Source: a bacterium | Lineage (GTDB): Bacteria > Zhuqueibacterota > QNDG01 > DTFT01 | Assembly: GCA_016933415.1 (NCBI GenBank) | Contig: JAFGAX010000034.1 | Location: 1 to 34,649, forward strand | Direction: 5' to 3' | DNA length: 34,649 bases | Notes under the pieces: generated by a model | What the model was told of the DNA's origin: nothing | The model's input: the letters and a program-made list of their open reading frames with translations, nothing else | The model's database searches: none | Shown here: piece after piece, positions 31,326-34,649 of the stretch | Position numbering within the stretch: position 1 is the stretch's first letter | Layout of the letters: every line of letters begins with the position of its first letter | Position numbers and translations under genes: made by a program

Positions 31326-32836
31326 CCGATCTCTTCCTCGGACTTTTTCTTGAAATTCTGAATGCTCTCACACAGGGCTTCCGCCACGCTCTGTTGAAAT
31401 GACCGCGTCCGGAGCAGGCGTTCCTCATGGGCGTTGGACATGAACGCCGTCTCGACAAGAATACCCGGCATGCTGGCGCCGATCAGCACGAGCAGTCCCA
31501 TCTGGTGCACGCCCTGGTTCGGGATTTTGGTCCGCCGGCCGAGATTCTGGTTGACCAGCTCGGCGAGCTGCTGGCTCTCCTTCAGGTAGGAACTGAGCGC
31601 GATGGCATTGAGGATATAGTCGAAATCCTGATACTCCTGATAGGCTTCGGGTGCCTCTTCGTACTGGATCACCGAGTTCTCCCGACGGGCGACTTCGATG
31701 GCCTGCTGGGATTTGCCGACGCCCAGGAAATACGTGGAATACCCCCTGGCGTTCCGGCTGGCGTTGGCGTTGGCGTGGATGCTGATGAAGAGCTTGCCGC
31801 CCTGGGCGTTCGCGAACTGACCCCGCTCCTTCAGTCCGACGAAAACGTCGGTGCTCCGGGTCATGAGCACGCGGGTTCTCGGGAGGGCGGCCTTCAGCAG
31901 ATCCCGGAGCCGCAGGCCGATTTCCAGATTGATGTCCTTCTCCTTCGTGCCGGAACGGCCGATGGTTCCGGGATCCCGTCCGCCGTGTCCTGGATCGATG
32001 ATGATGGTATCGATGAGCCAGCGGCTCCGGACGGCATCCGGCACGGCCGCGGCGCTCCGGCCGGTTTTCTCGGAAGACCATACGGACAGCGTGACGCCGT
32101 TCGCGTCGGCCGACACCTGTCGGTCGATGATCTCCTTGTCAAACAGGAAGGAAATCTGGGCGGATTTGTCGAACTGGTAGGAGACCATTCTCCGGAAAAT
32201 GCCGGTGATGCCCTCCGAGGCCATCTGAACGGTGTCCAGAACGCCTCCGTAGAGGGTCATGTGCAGCCATCCCTGCTGGACGGAAACGGCGATATCGCTG
32301 GGTGAGAAACGCCGGGTGGTGTGCAGACGGATGACGACACCGTTGCCTTTTGCTTCGGCGTCGAAATCGGTGATGTTGCGCCGCACCTTCGAGAGCAGCA
32401 GCACCCGCCGCTCCTGCTGCAGTGAGGGCCGGTACGGAAAGGAACCGCCGAGCGCATCCAGAAAATGGGCCAGGGGAACGTAAAGCCGGCCCTTCATCGA
32501 GGTTGTGGGCAGGGCCATGTGCACAACCGCGTCGTCGATCATGACGAAAGGGTTGTAGGGGGAAATCTTGACCGATCGGGAACCGATCCGGAGAACGGCC
32601 TTTCCGTTGCGGGCGTTGACATAGGACGCGAATCCAAGGGCGTCGGCGAATTCCTCGACCGAAACGTACAGAACGCGGCCGCGCTCGAAAGCGGCCACGG
32701 TGTATGAAACCGGATCCCCCTCGAAGCCGATCTGGAGTTTGGCCGTGTCCGCGAACGAACCCGACCGGTCCGGAGAAAACGTCCCGAGCGTCAGCAGAAG
32801 AACGGCCGTGATCCGTGCGCCGATCGCCGGTCTCAT
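31322..32836 (-). CDS. N-acetylmuramoyl-L-alanine amidase (AmiC-like, Amidase_3)
   Basis: This enzyme cleaves the amide between muramic acid and the stem peptide in the periplasm, usually to split daughter cells. The 504-residue protein has a signal peptide (about 8-29), a copper-amine-oxidase-N-like region (about 33-150, with GRVLYVSVEEFADALG and GRLYVPLAHFLDALGG), an AMIN-like beta domain (about 153-255) and the catalytic domain (275-495). Zinc ligands are H284 in IDPGHGG, E305 in INLEIGLRL and H354 in SIHANA, and the catalytic Glu is E462 in VETAFMSN. A long insert at 365-420 between the last two probably forms the regulatory helix that needs an activator. It overlaps both neighbours by ATGA. 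Confidence 0.93.
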   Translation of the reverse strand: MRPAIGARITAVLLLTLGTFSPDRSGSFADTAKLQIGFEGDPVSYTVAAFERGRVLYVSVEEFADALGFASYVNARNGKAVLRIGSRSVKISPYNPFVMIDDAVVHMALPTTSMKGRLYVPLAHFLDALGGSFPYRPSLQQERRVLLLSKVRRNITDFDAEAKGNGVVIRLHTTRRFSPSDIAVSVQQGWLHMTLYGGVLDTVQMASEGITGIFRRMVSYQFDKSAQISFLFDKEIIDRQVSADANGVTLSVWSSEKTGRSAAAVPDAVRSRWLIDTIIIDPGHGGRDPGTIGRSGTKEKDINLEIGLRLRDLLKAALPRTRVLMTRSTDVFVGLKERGQFANAQGGKLFISIHANANASRNARGYSTYFLGVGKSQQAIEVARRENSVIQYEEAPEAYQEYQDFDYILNAIALSSYLKESQQLAELVNQNLGRRTKIPNQGVHQMGLLVLIGASMPGILVETAFMSNAHEERLLRTRSFQQSVAEALCESIQNFKKKSEEEIG

Positions 32837-33675
32837 CCGTCCTTCCGCCTGTTCCTCCGGTCCAGGTCGCGGCCCGCCTTGCGGAGTTTCTTACGGTCCG
32901 CTTCGGACAGCGTCTCTGATCCTTCGCGGTGGATCCGGTCCAGGATTTCGTTGACCGACTCATGGACCGCTTCGCTCTCCTGCCGGCGCCGAACCGCGAG
33001 CCGGAACCGCCGCTTGCGGCGCCATTCGCGGAAAACCGCGACCGGCGAGCGCGCGCGCCGGCCGGCGATCAGAATGACGGCGCCCACCAGCATGCCTCCG
33101 AGGTGGGCGAAATGGGCGATGCCGTCCGGACTGCCGAGTACGCCCAGCAGAAGCGACAGAAACGCGAGTCCGAGCGCCAGGACCTTGGCCTTCATCCGAA
33201 CCGGCAGGATAAAGAACAGAAGCAGGTGAAGCTCACGTTCCGGATAGGAAAGGGCATAGGCGGCCAGGACGCCGGACACGGCTCCGGAGGCGCCGATGGT
33301 GGGAACCGGGGAGTGCGGCGTGATCATCGCGTGGAAAACACCGGCGCCGGCGCCGCAGATCAGGAAATACCGGAGAAAGGCGCCGAATCCCCAGTCCCGC
33401 TCCAGTTCGGACCCGAACATCCAGAGCGCGTAGAGGTTGAAAAACAGGTGAATCCAGTCGCCGTGCAGGAACATGTATGTGACAAACGTCCAGAGGCGGA
33501 GCCCCTGCCACGCGGCGGCCGGCGTCAGGCCGAAATTCCAGGTGACCGCCGGATCCCACATCAGCTGCGCCACGAACCCGATGCCGTTCAGCAGCAGGAG
33601 AATTTTGATGGCCTCGCCGATGCCGCCGCCCTGCCCGAAGGAACGGAAGCGGCCGGATGAAGTTCCGTATGACAT
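32833..33675 (-). CDS. Rhomboid family intramembrane serine protease
   Basis: Rhomboids cut proteins inside the membrane. The 280-residue protein has six or seven helices in residues 22-205. The oxyanion residues H76 and N80 are in HLFFNLYALWMFG, the nucleophile S130 in GASGAVSG, and the base H191 in AHFAHLGG, so the Ser-His dyad is complete. After the last helix comes a soluble, very basic tail (about 206-280) with REWRRKRRFRLAVRRR, a helix HESVNEILDRIHREG and LSEADRKKLRKAG, like the C-terminal motif seen on many rhomboids of FCB-type bacteria. Its substrate is unknown. The stop overlaps the amidase start; the OM barrel gene ends nine bases upstream. Confidence 0.93.
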   Translation of the reverse strand: MSYGTSSGRFRSFGQGGGIGEAIKILLLLNGIGFVAQLMWDPAVTWNFGLTPAAAWQGLRLWTFVTYMFLHGDWIHLFFNLYALWMFGSELERDWGFGAFLRYFLICGAGAGVFHAMITPHSPVPTIGASGAVSGVLAAYALSYPERELHLLLFFILPVRMKAKVLALGLAFLSLLLGVLGSPDGIAHFAHLGGMLVGAVILIAGRRARSPVAVFREWRRKRRFRLAVRRRQESEAVHESVNEILDRIHREGSETLSEADRKKLRKAGRDLDRRNRRKDG

Positions 33676-33684
33676 GACCCCCGC

Positions 33685-34323
33685 CTAGTACAGCTCGACC
33701 CGGAGCCCGCCGCGGAAACCGATGCCGGAAAGATCGACTTCCTTCCAGCTGGGGATTCCCGAAATTTTCTTCCGGTCGCCCTTCACCGTGCATCCGTTGT
33801 AGAAAGCCTCCAGGGTGACCGATGAGCGGGTTCCGATGACCACTTCCGCTCCGGCCCGGGCCATCCATCCGAATCCGCCGAAGCGCGGATTGTCCTTTTC
33901 CCGGGTCAGGTAATTGGTGTATTTGTCGAACAGCATCTCGTAGGACAGACTGCCTCCGACGTAGTACCCCAGAGGCGGCTGGAACGGCAGGTGCAGCGTG
34001 ACGTTCGCGGTCAGCGGGATGATCGTTGTGGAATATTCGACCGGGGCCAGCACGCGCCGGCCTTCACTGCCGGCGCTTGTTTCAAAAGAATCGACGGATG
34101 TCGTCTCGGTATATCCTTTATGAAAAACCGAGAAACCCAGTCCCAGGTCCACCCGTTCGTCCACGGAAATCCCGTAATTCGCGCCGAAGATGAGACCCGC
34201 CCGGCGCGCGCCTTTGGGATTGAACACGCCGCCCTGGATTTCAAGAAAACGCATCTCCTGGGCGGACGCGGCGCAGAACCCTCCGATACACAGCAGAAAC
34301 GCCAGACTGCGGCTGATGTTCAT
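33685..34323 (-). CDS. Predicted outer membrane beta-barrel protein
   Basis: I recognise the general type but no named family. The 212-residue product has a clean signal peptide, ISRSLAFLLCIGGFCAASA, cut before QEMRF. The mature part of about 190 residues is a run of amphipathic strands typical of an eight-stranded OmpA/OmpW-like barrel: RAGLIFGANYGISV, VDLGLGFSVFHKGY, LGYYVGGSLSYEML, GWMARAGAEVVIG and SSVTLEAFYNG. It ends in GLRVELY, with a terminal aromatic as BamA substrates have. AAGGAGG seven bases before ATG 34323 makes the start firm. It leads the rhomboid-amidase-murI group, behind a palindrome-rich spacer. Ligand and role are unknown. Confidence 0.8.
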   Translation of the reverse strand: MNISRSLAFLLCIGGFCAASAQEMRFLEIQGGVFNPKGARRAGLIFGANYGISVDERVDLGLGFSVFHKGYTETTSVDSFETSAGSEGRRVLAPVEYSTTIIPLTANVTLHLPFQPPLGYYVGGSLSYEMLFDKYTNYLTREKDNPRFGGFGWMARAGAEVVIGTRSSVTLEAFYNGCTVKGDRKKISGIPSWKEVDLSGIGFRGGLRVELY

Positions 34324-34363
34324 ATGATTTCCTCCTTCGGCTGAAACGAAAGAACCGGTCCGA

Positions 34364-34384
34364 TCCGGGCCGGGACGGCCCGGA
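34364..34384. repeat. GC-rich perfect hairpin 1 of the leuS-barrel spacer
   Basis: TCCGGGCCG-GGA-CGGCCCGGA, a 9-bp stem with a three-base loop, about 40 bases before the barrel gene start. No U-run follows on either strand, so it is not a standard terminator. Confidence 0.65.
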
Positions 34385-34386
34385 TT

Positions 34387-34419
34387 GAAGCTCCCCGCCG
34401 CAAGCGGCGGGGAATCTTC
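34387..34419. repeat. REP-like hairpin 2 of the leuS-barrel spacer
   Basis: CCCCGCCG-CAAG-CGGCGGGG (34393-34412) is an 8-bp stem with a tetraloop. It is extended after a small internal loop by GAAG (34387-34390) and CTTC (34416-34419). The shape resembles REP elements linked to RAYT-type transposases. Confidence 0.6.
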
Positions 34420-34447
34420 TATCTGTAGAGAAGAGACATCTGATATT

Positions 34448-34538
34448 CGCTCGCTAACCCCGCGGCCCCGCTTCGCGGGATCAAGCTATTGTATTTTTAA
34501 GTTATTGAAGATAAGCCGCGGGGAATGCGCTCGCTGAC
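34448..34538. repeat. Imperfect direct and inverted repeats in the leuS-barrel spacer
   Basis: CGCTCGCTRAC occurs at 34448-34458 and 34528-34538. CCCCGCGG (34458-34465) has its inverse CCGCGGGG at 34516-34523. A small hairpin CCCGC-TTC-GCGGG lies at 34467-34479, and an AT-rich core fills 34480-34510. The layout suggests a small non-autonomous element or REP cluster; no transposase gene is visible. Confidence 0.5.
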
Positions 34539-34553
34539 AGATTCACTCCCTGA

Positions 34554-34649
34554 TTATTGTACAACCAGATTGACGAGTTTGTTCTTCACGACAATGGCCT
34601 TCCGCAGGGTCGCCCCTTCGAGATGGCGCGACAGCTTCGGATCGTTCCG
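34554..34649 (-). CDS. leuS: Leucyl-tRNA synthetase, C-terminal end (start outside window)
   Basis: Only the last 31 codons and the TAA stop are present. They read RNDPKLSRHLEGATLRKAIV and then VKNKLVNLVVQ, matching the C-terminal beta-strand region of bacterial leucyl-tRNA synthetase (typically ...V..HLEGK.V.K.I.V..KLVN.VV). This enzyme charges tRNA-Leu in the cytoplasm. The fragment is too short to judge the catalytic or editing domains. A 230-base spacer separates it from the barrel gene, so it probably ends an upstream transcript. Confidence 0.85.
   Translation of the reverse strand, partial: RNDPKLSRHLEGATLRKAIVVKNKLVNLVVQ

Noticed and set aside
34364-34538. CRISPR array
   Set aside because: The repeats are few, of different kinds and unevenly spaced; there are no regular repeat-spacer units and no cas genes.

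Overview
This 34.6 kb window is GC-rich chromosomal DNA from a diderm (Gram-negative type) bacterium. Every gene I can support, including two tRNAs, reads on the minus strand, so transcription runs from right to left. BamD, Lnt, PorV/UPF0164-type barrels, SecD/SecF and a periplasmic amidase show an outer membrane. The PorV-like proteins and a CoaBC whose active-site motifs read PAMD and ASG, as I remember from Bacteroidota relatives, suggest the FCB superphylum or a related uncultured lineage. No rRNA or marker gene here settles this. Gene starts were chosen from Shine-Dalgarno (SD) sites and ATGA overlaps.

Right part (about 25.6-34.6 kb): the 3' end of leuS, a palindrome-rich spacer, an outer-membrane barrel, rhomboid protease, N-acetylmuramoyl-L-alanine amidase, murI, secD (own promoter inside the murI end), secF, a STAS protein and purA. 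Two lysine tRNAs (UUU, then CUU) follow, with a near-consensus promoter and a terminator. Middle-right (22.9-25.5 kb): a TrmH-type RNA methyltransferase, pcm, a double-PspC membrane protein and a small multi-pass membrane protein.

Centre (13.7-22.8 kb): six consecutive signalling genes. They are a complete PAS hybrid histidine kinase, a second hybrid whose phospho-acceptor His is Leu, a protein with an intact H-box but a degenerate ATPase domain (ChpT/Spo0B-like), an NtrC-type sigma-54 activator, a lone receiver, and a REC-PAS-DHp protein with no ATPase domain. A very good sigma-54 promoter, with a palindrome about 97 bp upstream of the predicted start, precedes the last two genes. I read this as a branched phosphorelay with the catalytic jobs split among proteins. 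It is the best candidate here for an undescribed system.

Left part (0-13.6 kb): a PorV-like barrel, then a tightly packed run from a strong sigma-70 promoter: yicC, gmk, rpoZ, coaBC, family-4 uracil-DNA glycosylase, dnaB, rel, an HU/IHF-like protein, ruvX, lnt, a second PorV-like barrel, an unknown membrane-anchored protein, bamD and the start of nadD. Most junctions overlap or lie within a few bases, so one long housekeeping operon is likely.
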